A stretch of 64,000 nt of DNA from Marispirochaeta sp. GTDB lineage: Bacteria; Spirochaetota; Spirochaetia; JC444; Marispirochaetaceae. The position numbers and the translations under genes are program-made. Shown one piece after another: positions 43,295 through 53,029 of this stretch. Positions within the stretch are counted from its first letter, which is position 1, and the number at the start of each line of letters is the position of its first letter. The DNA lies in NCBI RefSeq assembly GCF_963668165.1, contig NZ_OY764211.1:682001-746000 (forward strand), read 5' to 3'. The notes beneath the pieces are model-generated. The model saw nothing but the letters and a program-made list of their open reading frames with translations. It did not search any database and was not told the origin of the DNA.

Positions 43295-45289
43295 ATGAAA
43301 AGACAAAAAACAATAACAGGAAAACTTCAGATTAATGCCAAGGGATTCGGTTTCGTCCTTCAGGATGACGAGGCTGATATCTTTATCAGTTTTGATAATC
43401 TTGCCAATGCCATGGACGGCGATATAGTTGAAGCAATTGTCTTTGGTAAAGGAAGAAAACCTTCCGGTAAAATAATCAAGATAATAGAACGCTCTGGCCG
43501 CAACATTATCGGAATTTTTCGCACGAGCTCGGGCGGCGGAAAGGTATATCCGGAAGACGAGCGGCTTCCCTCGTCCCTCTTTATTCCACAAAAAGAGATA
43601 GAAAACTCAAAAATCGGCAAAGAGTTAAAGGATGGTCAAGTCGTTGTCGCCCGGCTTATGGAGTGGAATAATCCTGATACAAAGCCGCGGGGCACTGTAA
43701 CCGGCATTCTTGGAAACCAGGATGAAGCGGGAATAGACCTCAAGGTTGTGGCCCTCTCCCACGGACTGCCTCTTGAGTTCCCTGAGGAAGTAATGCAGGA
43801 AGCAGAAAAGCTCAGGGATCCTGTTATTAGAAAAGCGGTAAAGAACCGGCTGGACTTGAGGAAGCTTGACTGCTTTACCATTGATCCCGATACCGCCAAA
43901 GACTTTGACGATGCTGTTTCGCTGCGGCAGCTCCCGTCAGGGCTCTTCGAAATTGGGGTCCACATTGCGGACGTAAGCCACTTTGTACCGGAAAACAGCG
44001 TCATCGACAAGGAGGCCTGGGAGCGTGGAACCTCGGTATATTTTGTGCAGAAGGTTCTGCCAATGCTGCCGGAACGTCTGTCAAACGAGATCTGCAGTTT
44101 AGTGCCGCATAAACCACGGCTGGCTTTCTCCGTTCTTATGCAGATCAGTTCCATGGGCGAAATTCACGATTATCAGATCGCGGAGACGGTTATCGAGAGC
44201 AAACAACGATTCACTTACGAAGAGGTTGAGGAGATCATCAAGGGCAGGGAACACAAATACGCCTCTGCTATTCACCTGATGCAGATGCTCAGCCAGGTAC
44301 TGCAAAAGCGGCGGGAGGAACGGGGCAGTATAGATTTCGATATGACCGAGACCGTTATTACCCTCGACGACGAGGGAATCCCACGCACAATAATACCCAA
44401 GAAGAGTCTCGAGTCGCATCGGCTGGTGGAAGAGTTCATGCTGCTTGCTAACCGGACAATCGCCGGTCACATTGTTGCCGCAGAGAAACGGCTCAAGTCC
44501 AGGATTCCCTTCGTGTACCGGGTACACGAGAAACCAGACGAGAGCGACGTCAGAGCGTTTCTGGCGATGGTGGCCAACCTTGGTATTCCCTACAAGATCG
44601 GTGACGCCATTGAACCTGACGATTACCGGAATATCCTCGGTATAATACAGAACCTCGAATTCAAGAATCTTGTCGAAAAAGTCGCCCTGCAGTCTATGAC
44701 CAAGGCGGTTTACAGCACTGAAAACAAAGGGCATTTTGGCCTCGCCTTTGAGGCCTATACGCACTTCACCTCTCCGATCCGTCGATATCCCGATCTCGTC
44801 GTTCATCGACTGCTGAAGCGCTATCTTGAAATTCTGCCGGCAGGTACGTGGGAAAATGGAAAAGCTTCCAGCAAAGCCGGGAACGAACAGGGAGTCAGGC
44901 GCAGGCTTAAGGAGGCCGCCGGACTTATGGATTATCTCGATACGACCTGCGCCCGAAGCAGCGAGCGCGAGAAAATCGCGGTCGCTGCGGAACGGGAATA
45001 CACCAAAGTCAAATCCCTCGAATTCCTTTCACGAAAAATCGGCCACACCTACGAGGGAATTATATCCGGAGTCACATCCTTCGGTCTTTTTATAGAGCTG
45101 TCCCATTATCTTGTCGAAGGTCTGGTTCCGCTTTCTTCATTGAAGGATGACTATTACGAATACGACAGTGAGAATTACCTGTATAAAGGTAAGGAATCCG
45201 GACGTATTTTTCGTCTAGGGGATCCTGTCAAAGTCAAAATCCAGCATGTTTCTGTTGCAGACCGCAAGGCGGATTTTATGTTTATCTGA
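43295..45289 (+). CDS. rnr: Ribonuclease R (RNB-family 3'-5' exoribonuclease)
   Basis: A 664-residue processive exoribonuclease that degrades structured RNA. Cold-shock-type OB domain at the N-terminus (GKLQINAKGFGFVL), RNB catalytic domain with the acidic cluster DPDTAKDFDDAVSL near residue 197, HFTSPIRRYPDLVVHR near 490, and a C-terminal S1 domain (YEGIISGVTSFGLFIEL). It is at the short end of the RNase R range because the N-terminal HTH and C-terminal Lys-rich tail of E. coli RNase R are missing. ATG 43295 follows TTGGAGAA. Confidence 0.94.
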   Translation: MKRQKTITGKLQINAKGFGFVLQDDEADIFISFDNLANAMDGDIVEAIVFGKGRKPSGKIIKIIERSGRNIIGIFRTSSGGGKVYPEDERLPSSLFIPQKEIENSKIGKELKDGQVVVARLMEWNNPDTKPRGTVTGILGNQDEAGIDLKVVALSHGLPLEFPEEVMQEAEKLRDPVIRKAVKNRLDLRKLDCFTIDPDTAKDFDDAVSLRQLPSGLFEIGVHIADVSHFVPENSVIDKEAWERGTSVYFVQKVLPMLPERLSNEICSLVPHKPRLAFSVLMQISSMGEIHDYQIAETVIESKQRFTYEEVEEIIKGREHKYASAIHLMQMLSQVLQKRREERGSIDFDMTETVITLDDEGIPRTIIPKKSLESHRLVEEFMLLANRTIAGHIVAAEKRLKSRIPFVYRVHEKPDESDVRAFLAMVANLGIPYKIGDAIEPDDYRNILGIIQNLEFKNLVEKVALQSMTKAVYSTENKGHFGLAFEAYTHFTSPIRRYPDLVVHRLLKRYLEILPAGTWENGKASSKAGNEQGVRRRLKEAAGLMDYLDTTCARSSEREKIAVAAEREYTKVKSLEFLSRKIGHTYEGIISGVTSFGLFIELSHYLVEGLVPLSSLKDDYYEYDSENYLYKGKESGRIFRLGDPVKVKIQHVSVADRKADFMFI

Positions 45290-45374
45290 CGATTTACCGA
45301 AAAAGAAGTTCCTTATAACAAAATTTAGCAAGTTTCTCCTTAAAACGCCAATAAGCTGCATCAAGCGTGTCGGT

Positions 45375-46478
45375 TTAACCCAAACAACACCTGTTTCTTC
45401 CTTCTTTTTTTGCTTTGTATAACAACGAATCCACTCTGCGGATAATGGTTTCTTCCGTATCATCATCATTTGCTTCTGTTACACCAAAACTTGCTGTTAT
45501 CCTGATCTTGTTATCACTAAAATAACTATCCTCGATAACATGCCGTATTCGTTCAGCGATTCCTTTGGCCTCTTTCAGGTGGGTATTCGGAAGAATAATC
45601 AGAAATTCCTCGCCCCCGTACCTTATTACCAAATCCATATTCCTGGACTCTTTCTGTAATGCATTTGAGAAGTCAATGATAATTACATCCCCTGTGTCAT
45701 GTCCATACTTATCGTTTACTTCTTTAAAGAAATCGATATCAGTAAAAATACAGCTGAATGGTGTATCCATCCCTCTTTTATGTACAAAATTCTGCTGTAT
45801 GACCCGCTTCATATATCTGCGATTAAAACTTTCCGTGAGACTATCCTTCCATGTCTGTTGCAGTAAAGTGGTTTTATCTAAATACAGAATGAGGTAGAAT
45901 TTTTCCCTGGAGTATGAAAAATACAGAGCCAGAAAATTTACCGCGACAAAGGGCAGAACAGATTGTATGGAGAAAATACGTGGAGAAAAGATATAGTAGA
46001 GACTTATAAAAGTTACTATTCCGGACATATAGATCACAAGCGAAACCTTCCATTCCAGTCGTAACACAAAACCTGCAATAAAGAGTCCCAGAATATATCC
46101 GGAAAAATTATAATCATTTACCGGTTCATTTACTTTAATTCTGGTTGAATCCAAAACAGAAATCAGCACAAGTAGTATGAAGATAATAAATGCCGATATG
46201 ATAATTAAACGGTTCACAGCTTTATATTTCTGATGCTTATATAGACTGGAAATCGTCATGCGTATCGGAAAAATACTGATACATCCAATTATATAAATAT
46301 AGAGATAATACTTTGCAATATCATAAACAGAATAGAAATATAATAGATTTCGTACAAGAAATCCTATACTGCTTATACCGAGAATAAACAGAATACGCTT
46401 GTACAGGAAAACATTGGATTCCAGTCTGTGAAAAAAGTAGGAAGGGTCGTCAGGATAGTTTTGTTTTGTCTCTTTCAT
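45375..46478 (-). CDS. Membrane diguanylate cyclase (GGDEF)
   Basis: A 367-residue protein with about seven membrane helices (30-200) and a C-terminal GGDEF domain. The active-site motif is RYGGEEF near residue 288 and the inhibitory site RNMD sits five residues before it, so it should make cyclic di-GMP from GTP with product inhibition. The remaining metal-binding Asp is in FTDIDFFKEVND. No extra sensory domain beyond the membrane part. It diverges from a hybrid kinase gene 187 bases away and may serve the same signal path. Confidence 0.9.
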   Translation of the reverse strand: MKETKQNYPDDPSYFFHRLESNVFLYKRILFILGISSIGFLVRNLLYFYSVYDIAKYYLYIYIIGCISIFPIRMTISSLYKHQKYKAVNRLIIISAFIIFILLVLISVLDSTRIKVNEPVNDYNFSGYILGLFIAGFVLRLEWKVSLVIYMSGIVTFISLYYIFSPRIFSIQSVLPFVAVNFLALYFSYSREKFYLILYLDKTTLLQQTWKDSLTESFNRRYMKRVIQQNFVHKRGMDTPFSCIFTDIDFFKEVNDKYGHDTGDVIIIDFSNALQKESRNMDLVIRYGGEEFLIILPNTHLKEAKGIAERIRHVIEDSYFSDNKIRITASFGVTEANDDDTEETIIRRVDSLLYKAKKEGRNRCCLG

Positions 46479-46602
46479 TCCATACCAATTGTTCAGAAAC
46501 TCGTTCCCTCGTTCCTTTCACAGGGATACGGCATAATATATAGAATTTACGATAGATAACAGTGGCTTTTATCACTTTTCGTGTACATAACGGCTAAAGT
46601 AA

Positions 46603-46611
46603 TGGTATAAT
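46603..46611 (+). promoter_or_regulatory. Extended -10 promoter of the hybrid kinase
   Basis: TGG then a perfect TATAAT (46606-46611), an extended -10 element, 54 bases before the kinase start. No good -35 box; extended -10 promoters often lack one. Confidence 0.6.
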
Positions 46612-46665
46612 TCTCCAAATACACCAATACTGATCTTTTTATCATTATTGTTAAGGCAGATAAGA

Positions 46666-48051
46666 GTGGCAGCTTCCGCAAACACAATTATTCTCCTCAT
46701 AGAAGACCATCCGGCCATTGCCAGGCAAAAAAAAGATATACTCATCAAGGCTGGTTTTGGGGTAAAATTCGCCGGCTCATTCTCAAGTGCGTTGTCGATG
46801 TTGAAAGAATCTCAGGACATAAGCCTTATCCTGCTCGATATAAACCTTTCAAACGGCTGTGACGGGATATCGGCTGCCGAACATTTAACAGAAGAGTACG
46901 AAAAACCTCTCATTTTTCTGGTTTCGTCACAAGGCATCCCAAAGGTTCCCAAATCCAGGGACATACAATCTTACGGATACCTTAGCACAGATTCTCCCGA
47001 GGCTCTCTTTATAGCCTCAATTCAGACAGCCCTCCGTTTGTTTATTCAGGAAAAGACAGAGAAGGAACACGGTGAGGATTCAGAGAACTATCGATCCATA
47101 ATAAATGCAATGAACGAATCGGTCTGGGTAATCAGTTATGACGGAAGCTTCATAGATTTTAACGATACTGCTGTCCGTCAACTAGGATATTCCCGGGAAA
47201 ATCTGAGCACAATGGGACCCAGCGATATAGATGCTTCCATGAGTGCGGAGAGAATACACTATTTGTTAGAGCATATGGCTGATGAAAAAACACAATTTTT
47301 TGAGACAAGTCATAAAGCCAGAAGCGGACGAGTAATACCTGTGGAAATTTGTTCCACTATAGTTATGTACAGAGGGCAGCAGGCAATCCTCAGCATTGCC
47401 AGGGACATTACGGAACGTAAAAAAGCTGAAGAGCAGATTTCTTCCCTGCTTCAGGAAAAAGAGCTTCTACTGAAAGAGACACATCACCGTATTAAAAACA
47501 ACATGGGTGTTATCCGGAGCCTTTTATCCATTCAAAGCAGGTCTGCACCAGACATATCATGTCAGGATATTCTGCTGGATGCCGCCAACCGTCTTCAGGG
47601 TATGATGGTTCTCTACGACAAACTCTACCGTTCCAGAAGTTTTACGGAACTGAGCATTAAGAATTTTCTTACCTCCCTCATTAAAGAAGTAATTGCTCAG
47701 TATCCTTCTGCCCATAGAATTAAAACAGAAATTGCCCTTGAGGATATAACTCTTGATACAAAACTCCTGTCAACTATCGGGATCATGATAAGCGAGATGC
47801 TGACCAACTCTATGAAATACGCCTTCCCGCAAAAAACCTCCGGAACAATATCGGTGCAGGCATACCGTCAAAACAACACTGTAAGTCTGGTTTATGCTGA
47901 TGACGGTATTGGACTTCCGGAAGACACAGATTTGGACGAGACTTCCACATTCGGCCTGGAACTTATTCACCTGCTGACCAAACAGATTGATGGAACGTTA
48001 TCCATAGATTGTACTGGTGGAACACGCTACATTCTTGAAATCGGCATATAA
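46666..48051 (+). CDS. Receiver-PAS-histidine kinase (HisKA_2 type)
   Basis: A 461-residue soluble signalling protein. An N-terminal receiver (1 to about 120) has Asp in LIEDHPA and the phospho-acceptor in LILLDINLS, but the conserved Lys is replaced (YGYLSTDSPEA), so phospho-signalling may be altered. A PAS domain follows (about 140-255; VISYDGSFIDFNDTA), then a HisKA_2 kinase with His in KETHHRIKNNMGV and ATPase motifs ISEMLTNSMKYAF and DDGIGLPED. I use GTG 46666, which has AAGG nine bases upstream; TTG 46648 would add six residues. It has no linked response regulator. Confidence 0.85.
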   Translation: MAASANTIILLIEDHPAIARQKKDILIKAGFGVKFAGSFSSALSMLKESQDISLILLDINLSNGCDGISAAEHLTEEYEKPLIFLVSSQGIPKVPKSRDIQSYGYLSTDSPEALFIASIQTALRLFIQEKTEKEHGEDSENYRSIINAMNESVWVISYDGSFIDFNDTAVRQLGYSRENLSTMGPSDIDASMSAERIHYLLEHMADEKTQFFETSHKARSGRVIPVEICSTIVMYRGQQAILSIARDITERKKAEEQISSLLQEKELLLKETHHRIKNNMGVIRSLLSIQSRSAPDISCQDILLDAANRLQGMMVLYDKLYRSRSFTELSIKNFLTSLIKEVIAQYPSAHRIKTEIALEDITLDTKLLSTIGIMISEMLTNSMKYAFPQKTSGTISVQAYRQNNTVSLVYADDGIGLPEDTDLDETSTFGLELIHLLTKQIDGTLSIDCTGGTRYILEIGI

Positions 48052-48052
48052 A

Positions 48053-48760
48053 CTAGGCTATCTGCAGTCTCCTGAGCAGAGTACGGATGGTCTTCTTTTT
48101 GACTGATCCTGCTATACCAGAAAAGTTGGCCACCTGTTCCTGCTGACCGGCAATAAGCAGAATGTCCAGTGGTTGAAAACGGTAATCAACAGAGGTCAGC
48201 TCATATTCACCTTCGTCCTCATGCCGTACACCAACCACATTAACGCCATACTTACGGCGCACATCGGCCTCGCGAATCGTTTTTCCCATCATGCTCTCAG
48301 GAGAACGTATTTCCGCTATAATAAGCCCCTGCCCCGCGGGTAATAAGTTAATTATGGAAGATGACACAAGTGACGGGGTTATCTTTTGTGCGGCTTCCTT
48401 TTCAGGAAAAATTATCCTGTCAGCACCTACGATCCTCAGAATTTCCGCGTGTTCGTCGTTCTCTGCCTTTACGACTATTTGCTTCACACCGAGTTTTTTC
48501 AGATAGTTCACTGTTAATATCGAGGTCTCCATCTGTTTTCCCAAATCAACTATTGCCCCGTCAATGCTGGCTGGTACGGTGCGATTAATCGCTTCCGGAT
48601 TAAGGGCGTCTACACAGTACGCGGCTGCAGCAACATGTTTGTACCGATCGACAGACTCCCGCTCTTTATCGATAACCAGGGATTCAATCCCTAATTGAGT
48701 AAATTCGTCCGCCATGCGTTTTCCAAAGGTGCCGAGCCCTATTATTGCAAATTGTTTCAT
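48053..48760 (-). CDS. ktrA: Potassium uptake regulatory subunit KtrA (RCK)
   Basis: A 235-residue cytosolic ring protein that gates the KtrB channel according to bound nucleotide. RCK_N begins FAIIGLGTFGKRMADE with the GxGxxG loop and acidic Asp31 in LVIDKERE. The C-terminal RCK_C domain carries GKTIREADVRRKYGVNVVGV. It is last in the potassium locus; its ATG overlaps the stop of the KtrB gene (ATGA). It can probably serve both KtrB paralogues. Confidence 0.92.
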   Translation of the reverse strand: MKQFAIIGLGTFGKRMADEFTQLGIESLVIDKERESVDRYKHVAAAAYCVDALNPEAINRTVPASIDGAIVDLGKQMETSILTVNYLKKLGVKQIVVKAENDEHAEILRIVGADRIIFPEKEAAQKITPSLVSSSIINLLPAGQGLIIAEIRSPESMMGKTIREADVRRKYGVNVVGVRHEDEGEYELTSVDYRFQPLDILLIAGQQEQVANFSGIAGSVKKKTIRTLLRRLQIA

Positions 48761-50154
48761 CCCAGCAGTACCTCACCTTCCGGATATATTGTATGAGTCA
48801 CTTTTTCAGGTTTTGATCGGGGACCTCTACCCATCTGTGCCACCAGCAGCAGAAGCCCTATCCGTCCCGTTATCATAGTAGCAATTAGAATTAACTTGCC
48901 AGCATTCGATAAAGAAGTTGTAATCCCGGTGGATAACCCGGAGGTTGTGAATGCTGAAACAGACTCAAAAACAAGATCGCCAAAGGCAAACCCAGCGGTT
49001 GAATTGAACACAGTCTCGGTCAGAGCAAGGAGCAGTATTGAAGTAACTGCCAGACCAACAGCCCTCAAGAAAAACAGGACTGTCCTGCTTTGAGCCGTAA
49101 CGGAGATTCTCCTCCGGAACAGTATTATACGTTTTTCCGTTCCATAACCCTTTACAGCAGTAAGAACCAGAATTACTGCGGCTGTTATCTTGATTCCTCC
49201 TGTTACAGAACCTGCGGCTCCGCCAACAAACATTAGAAGCATCGAAAGAATTCGTGCGACAGGAAAACTTTGTGCAGGATCGATAATAGAAAATCCCGCT
49301 GTTCGCACATTAATGGTGCGCATCAAGGCTGTCCAGAAACCAGTATTGGAGTTTCGGCCCACAAACATGTACAACCCTGTTCCGAGGATGATTATAACCG
49401 CGGTACCAATAAGTGAAACCGGTACATTGAGACTCCACTGATGACTTTTATGAGTGGTCTTTTGAAAGACCTCAGCAAAAACCACATACCCAAGCCTTCC
49501 GAGAAGTATGAGAATTCCGAGAGCAGCAGCTATTGGAGCCGTAGTAAGTAGTTCAAGGTTTCCGGCCGTAAAGGTAGTAAATCCTCCATTAACTAATGCA
49601 GAGACAGAATGAAACAGAGAGACGAAGAATGGAGAGTCAACACCATTTCCACTGAACAGAAAATAGAGAATTGTGGTCCCTAAAATCTCAAGGCTAAGGA
49701 CTCCCAGGATAATGTTTTGTGTCAGTTTTTTTGGAGCAAGTTCGTTTACTTCACTCCATCTTTCCCGGACCATCATATGCTGGGATCTGGATGCTGAACG
49801 CCCCGGAATAATCAGCAGGCGGGAAGCGAAATAGAGTATGCCGATACCGCCTGTCTGCATCAGGACCAGCATAATCCACTGTCCCTGCCGACTGAAAAGA
49901 GACACTGATACTGTTGACAATCCAGTAAGCGTAACGGCCGATACGGATGTAAACAGGGCATCCATCAACGAAAGCGGCCTTTCTTCCAGCACAGGAAAAA
50001 ATGTCAAGGCTACCAGACCCGCCAATATTAAACTGCTGTAAAAAATGAAAACCCGTACAGCAGGATTAGCGTACACACATTCCGAAATTATTTCCATACC
50101 AGTATTTCTGTTCAAACCATTCAGTACTGGCCTTACCTGCTGAGCAGTATGCAT
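48757..50154 (-). CDS. ktrB: KtrB/TrkH-type potassium transporter (copy 1)
   Basis: A 465-residue membrane protein with the four M-P-M repeats of the TrkH/KtrB/HKT superfamily. The four filter loops are SAVTLTGLSTV, SALVNGGFTTF, VRTAGFSIID and SAFTTSGLSTG; each has the central Gly. Filter 1 and 2 diverge from the usual VCVTGL and FCNAGF forms of copy 2. ATG 50154 follows AAGGAGGGA. The gene lies between a response regulator and ktrA. The N-terminal extension of about 30 residues before the first helix is unusual. Confidence 0.9.
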   Translation of the reverse strand: MHTAQQVRPVLNGLNRNTGMEIISECVYANPAVRVFIFYSSLILAGLVALTFFPVLEERPLSLMDALFTSVSAVTLTGLSTVSVSLFSRQGQWIMLVLMQTGGIGILYFASRLLIIPGRSASRSQHMMVRERWSEVNELAPKKLTQNIILGVLSLEILGTTILYFLFSGNGVDSPFFVSLFHSVSALVNGGFTTFTAGNLELLTTAPIAAALGILILLGRLGYVVFAEVFQKTTHKSHQWSLNVPVSLIGTAVIIILGTGLYMFVGRNSNTGFWTALMRTINVRTAGFSIIDPAQSFPVARILSMLLMFVGGAAGSVTGGIKITAAVILVLTAVKGYGTEKRIILFRRRISVTAQSRTVLFFLRAVGLAVTSILLLALTETVFNSTAGFAFGDLVFESVSAFTTSGLSTGITTSLSNAGKLILIATMITGRIGLLLLVAQMGRGPRSKPEKVTHTIYPEGEVLLG

Positions 50155-50155
50155 A

Positions 50156-50836
50156 TCAGTCCCTCCTTCGAAAGCGGTAACCGATACCCTGAACGGTTAC
50201 CAGTAACTCTTCATCCTGAGAATCCTTGCCGAGGATATTCCGTATCTTGCTGATGTATACCCGCAGACGGTTTCTGTCTTCCTGTTTTTCAGGACCGCCT
50301 AACTCCGAAAGCAACCTGTTATACGGCACAACATCACCAGCGTGTCGAATCAATGCCCTGAGTACCGTATACTCGGCAGGCTGTAACCGTGTAACTGAGT
50401 TTCCAGCAGCCACAGTACCGCGTATGGGATCCAGAACAATTTCTCCTTTCTGAAGGGTAGTTCTTGGAAATAAGCGCATGGCAGGACAGATAGAAATTTC
50501 TATTCGGGAGATCAACTCTCGAATACCAAAAGGTTTAACAACGCAGTCATCAGCACCTGCCTCGAGAATGGACGCAATACGCATTGTTTTTTCTTTTCCC
50601 ACCAGACATACAATGGGAGCGGAGGAACCTCGTCGGAAGGAGTGAATAACTTCAAGATCGTCAGATTCAGCATAATCGAGATCAATCAGTATCAGATACG
50701 GATGAAGCGTACGAACCCTCAGGATTCCCTCGTTAACGTTTACAACCTCTGAGATTTTAAATCCCCGGCCTGATAACTGTTTCCGTAAAAATCGCCGTAA
50801 CTGCAGTTCTTTTTCAACAACTAGGATGCGGGCCAT
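50156..50836 (-). CDS. OmpR-type response regulator with degenerate receiver
   Basis: A 226-residue DNA-binding regulator with N-terminal receiver and C-terminal winged helix (LQPAEYTVLRALIRHAG, then YISKIRNILG, VQGIGYRFRRRD). The phospho-acceptor Asp (LILIDLDY) and Lys (CVVKPFG) are kept, but the usual acidic pair at the N-terminus reads VVEKEL and the conserved Ser/Thr is lost (VCLVGK). Control by classic phosphorylation is therefore doubtful. It lies directly before ktrB copy 1 and no kinase is attached. ATG 50836 follows GAGGTAAACGG. The 142 AT-rich bases between it and copy 2 may hold a promoter. Confidence 0.87.
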   Translation of the reverse strand: MARILVVEKELQLRRFLRKQLSGRGFKISEVVNVNEGILRVRTLHPYLILIDLDYAESDDLEVIHSFRRGSSAPIVCLVGKEKTMRIASILEAGADDCVVKPFGIRELISRIEISICPAMRLFPRTTLQKGEIVLDPIRGTVAAGNSVTRLQPAEYTVLRALIRHAGDVVPYNRLLSELGGPEKQEDRNRLRVYISKIRNILGKDSQDEELLVTVQGIGYRFRRRD

Positions 50837-50978
50837 CCGTTTACCTCACAAAAGTGAGTATACGTCAGTACAGGGAAGGAGTATATTTGGGATGGATTAA
50901 TATAATTACAGAATACATATGTAATGTGTTAATATTTACATCTATAACATTAAGTTAATATTAATATAATAATGCTTC

Positions 50979-52331
50979 TTATCCTATCATAACCCTTTCA
51001 GTAACATATTCGATGTTGTGACGAAGGTTCTCCGGAGACTGAGTAAGGGTTACAGAAATAAGTCCGACACGGCCGGCAAACATGACAAAGATTATAACCA
51101 TTTTTCCCGCAGAAGAGAGCGTAGGGGTCACTCCGGTAGACAGACCAACCGTACCAAAAGCAGAAAATACTTCGAACAGGACATCCATATATGACCAGCT
51201 TGAATCAGCTATCATTAATTCAGATATCGTCAAGGCAAATGCTCCGCAGGCTACCAGGGTTACTGCCCTCAGAATAAACAGATGGGCATTGCTTACTGTT
51301 TCTGCGGGGATTTGTCGTTTCCCGATGTTTAATGTGCCTTCCTTGAAAGTGCCGCGAAAGATCACTGTAAGCACAATAAGCATGGTTGTTACCTTGACTC
51401 CCCCGGCTATCGATCCCGGGGCCCCGCCGGTAAACATGAGAAACAAGGTGAAGGCCTTCGCCGGTGAGGATAAATCACCTTGAGGAATTGTGTTAAACCC
51501 GGCGGTTCTGGTCGTTACGGATTGAAAAAACGAATTAACCCATTTTTGGTGTTCCTGAAGTCCGGCCATGGTACCATGACCTTCCAGAAAATAATAGACG
51601 ACTGCTCCGCCAAAAATAAGAGTCACAGTCATAAACAGAACCATCCGGGAATGAAGCGTAAGATTCCGGTTCTTCCCACGCAGACGCTTAATAAGATCGT
51701 TAAACACAACAAAACCAAGTCCCCCAAGGACGATCAAGCTCATAACAGTAACAAGAACGAGCTTGTCCTCAGGGTAATTCTCGAGACTGTTGGAAAAAAG
51801 TGAAAAACCGGCATTGCAAAATGCCGAAACTGAATGAAAAACCGAGGTCAGCAAAACACTGTCATTGAACACAGTTCCTGAATCCTGCATGGCGGAAAAA
51901 CGGGTATAGAGCAGGATAGCCCCGACAGCTTCGGCAATCAGGGTAAAGAGAACAATACTGCTGATTATATGCCGGTCCCGATGTTCTACCGTCTCTACAA
52001 AGTAATTCTGTATTATCTGCTGATGAGAAAGAGATAGACGCAGACTCGGAGTAATAAGGAAAATGGTAGCAAAACTCATAATACCCAGTCCACCGATTTG
52101 AATAAGGGCCATTATTACCAGTTTACCAAAAAAGGAATACTGAGCGGTATCGACGGTAATAAGACCGGTTACGCATACAGCAGAGGTCGAAGTAAACACG
52201 GCATCAAGATAGGATAGTTGTCCACTGCCATTCCAGGCAGCGGGCTGGACTAACAGTATCGAACCTGTCAATATTACAACAATAAAGAATGCCAGCAGTG
52301 TGAATTGTTGAGAGCTAAACAGTCTGTGCAC
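50979..52331 (-). CDS. ktrB: KtrB/TrkH-type potassium transporter (copy 2)
   Basis: A 450-residue membrane potassium transporter with canonical filter loops: SAVCVTGLITVDT, SAFCNAGFSLFS, TRTAGFNTI and SAFGTVGLSTGVTP, and the membrane pattern of four M-P-M units. It is the closer match to classic KtrB. It follows the KdpE-like regulator on the same strand by 23 bases, so the KdpDE-like pair probably controls it. Confidence 0.93.
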   Translation of the reverse strand: MHRLFSSQQFTLLAFFIVVILTGSILLVQPAAWNGSGQLSYLDAVFTSTSAVCVTGLITVDTAQYSFFGKLVIMALIQIGGLGIMSFATIFLITPSLRLSLSHQQIIQNYFVETVEHRDRHIISSIVLFTLIAEAVGAILLYTRFSAMQDSGTVFNDSVLLTSVFHSVSAFCNAGFSLFSNSLENYPEDKLVLVTVMSLIVLGGLGFVVFNDLIKRLRGKNRNLTLHSRMVLFMTVTLIFGGAVVYYFLEGHGTMAGLQEHQKWVNSFFQSVTTRTAGFNTIPQGDLSSPAKAFTLFLMFTGGAPGSIAGGVKVTTMLIVLTVIFRGTFKEGTLNIGKRQIPAETVSNAHLFILRAVTLVACGAFALTISELMIADSSWSYMDVLFEVFSAFGTVGLSTGVTPTLSSAGKMVIIFVMFAGRVGLISVTLTQSPENLRHNIEYVTERVMIG

Positions 52332-52354
52332 AGTAATCCTCGTATTATGTCAGG

Positions 52355-53029
52355 TTATATTTTGAGCCGATAACCTACACCTGGTTCAGTTAAAAGTACC
52401 TGCGGACGTGCCGGGTTCAGTTCGATCTTTTTACGCAGCTGGGTAATGTAAACCCTCAGGTAGTTATACTCTTCCTGCATATTCGGGCCCCACACTTCCC
52501 GTAATATCTGCTGATGGGTTAAAACCTTTCCTGCATGCTGAATAAAAAGACGAAGAAGGGCGTACTCGGTAGGAGTCAGTTTTATTTCCTTGCCCTCCAC
52601 CTTTACTTCTCTGCTGCCTACGTCAACCGTCAACACACCTGCAGAAAATATCTGTTCCGCCGGTTCCGGATTTCGATGACGCAGAGCTACACGAATTCTG
52701 GCAATCAGCTCACCGGTATTAAAAGGTTTTATCATGTAGTCATCGGCACCGGCATTCAGCAAGGCGACAATATCATCCTCAGTGTTTCTCACAGAAAGAA
52801 TAATTACCGGAACCGAAGACCATTCCCGCAGTGATGCCAGGACATCTCTGCCATCCATATCCGGCAAACCGAGATCCAGCAGAATAAGATCAGGCTTTAC
52901 ATTTAGTATCTGGCGTAAGCCCTCTTCACCGTTAGCCGCATCGTATATTCTGAAATCGTTACGTTCCAGGCAGATCCGCAAAAAGCGTCGTATTTGTACT
53001 TCATCATCGATGGCTACTACTCTGATCAC
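52355..53029 (-). CDS. KdpE-like response regulator
   Basis: A 224-residue OmpR-family regulator with an intact receiver (acidic pair in AIDDE, phospho-acceptor in LILLDLGLPDMDG, Thr/Ser in IILSVRN, Lys in YMIKPFN) and a winged-helix domain ending TEPGVGYRLKI, as in KdpE. GTG 53029 overlaps the stop of the kinase gene. The likely target is the downstream ktrB gene, since no kdpFABC pump is present in the window. Confidence 0.9.
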   Translation of the reverse strand: MIRVVAIDDEVQIRRFLRICLERNDFRIYDAANGEEGLRQILNVKPDLILLDLGLPDMDGRDVLASLREWSSVPVIILSVRNTEDDIVALLNAGADDYMIKPFNTGELIARIRVALRHRNPEPAEQIFSAGVLTVDVGSREVKVEGKEIKLTPTEYALLRLFIQHAGKVLTHQQILREVWGPNMQEEYNYLRVYITQLRKKIELNPARPQVLLTEPGVGYRLKI

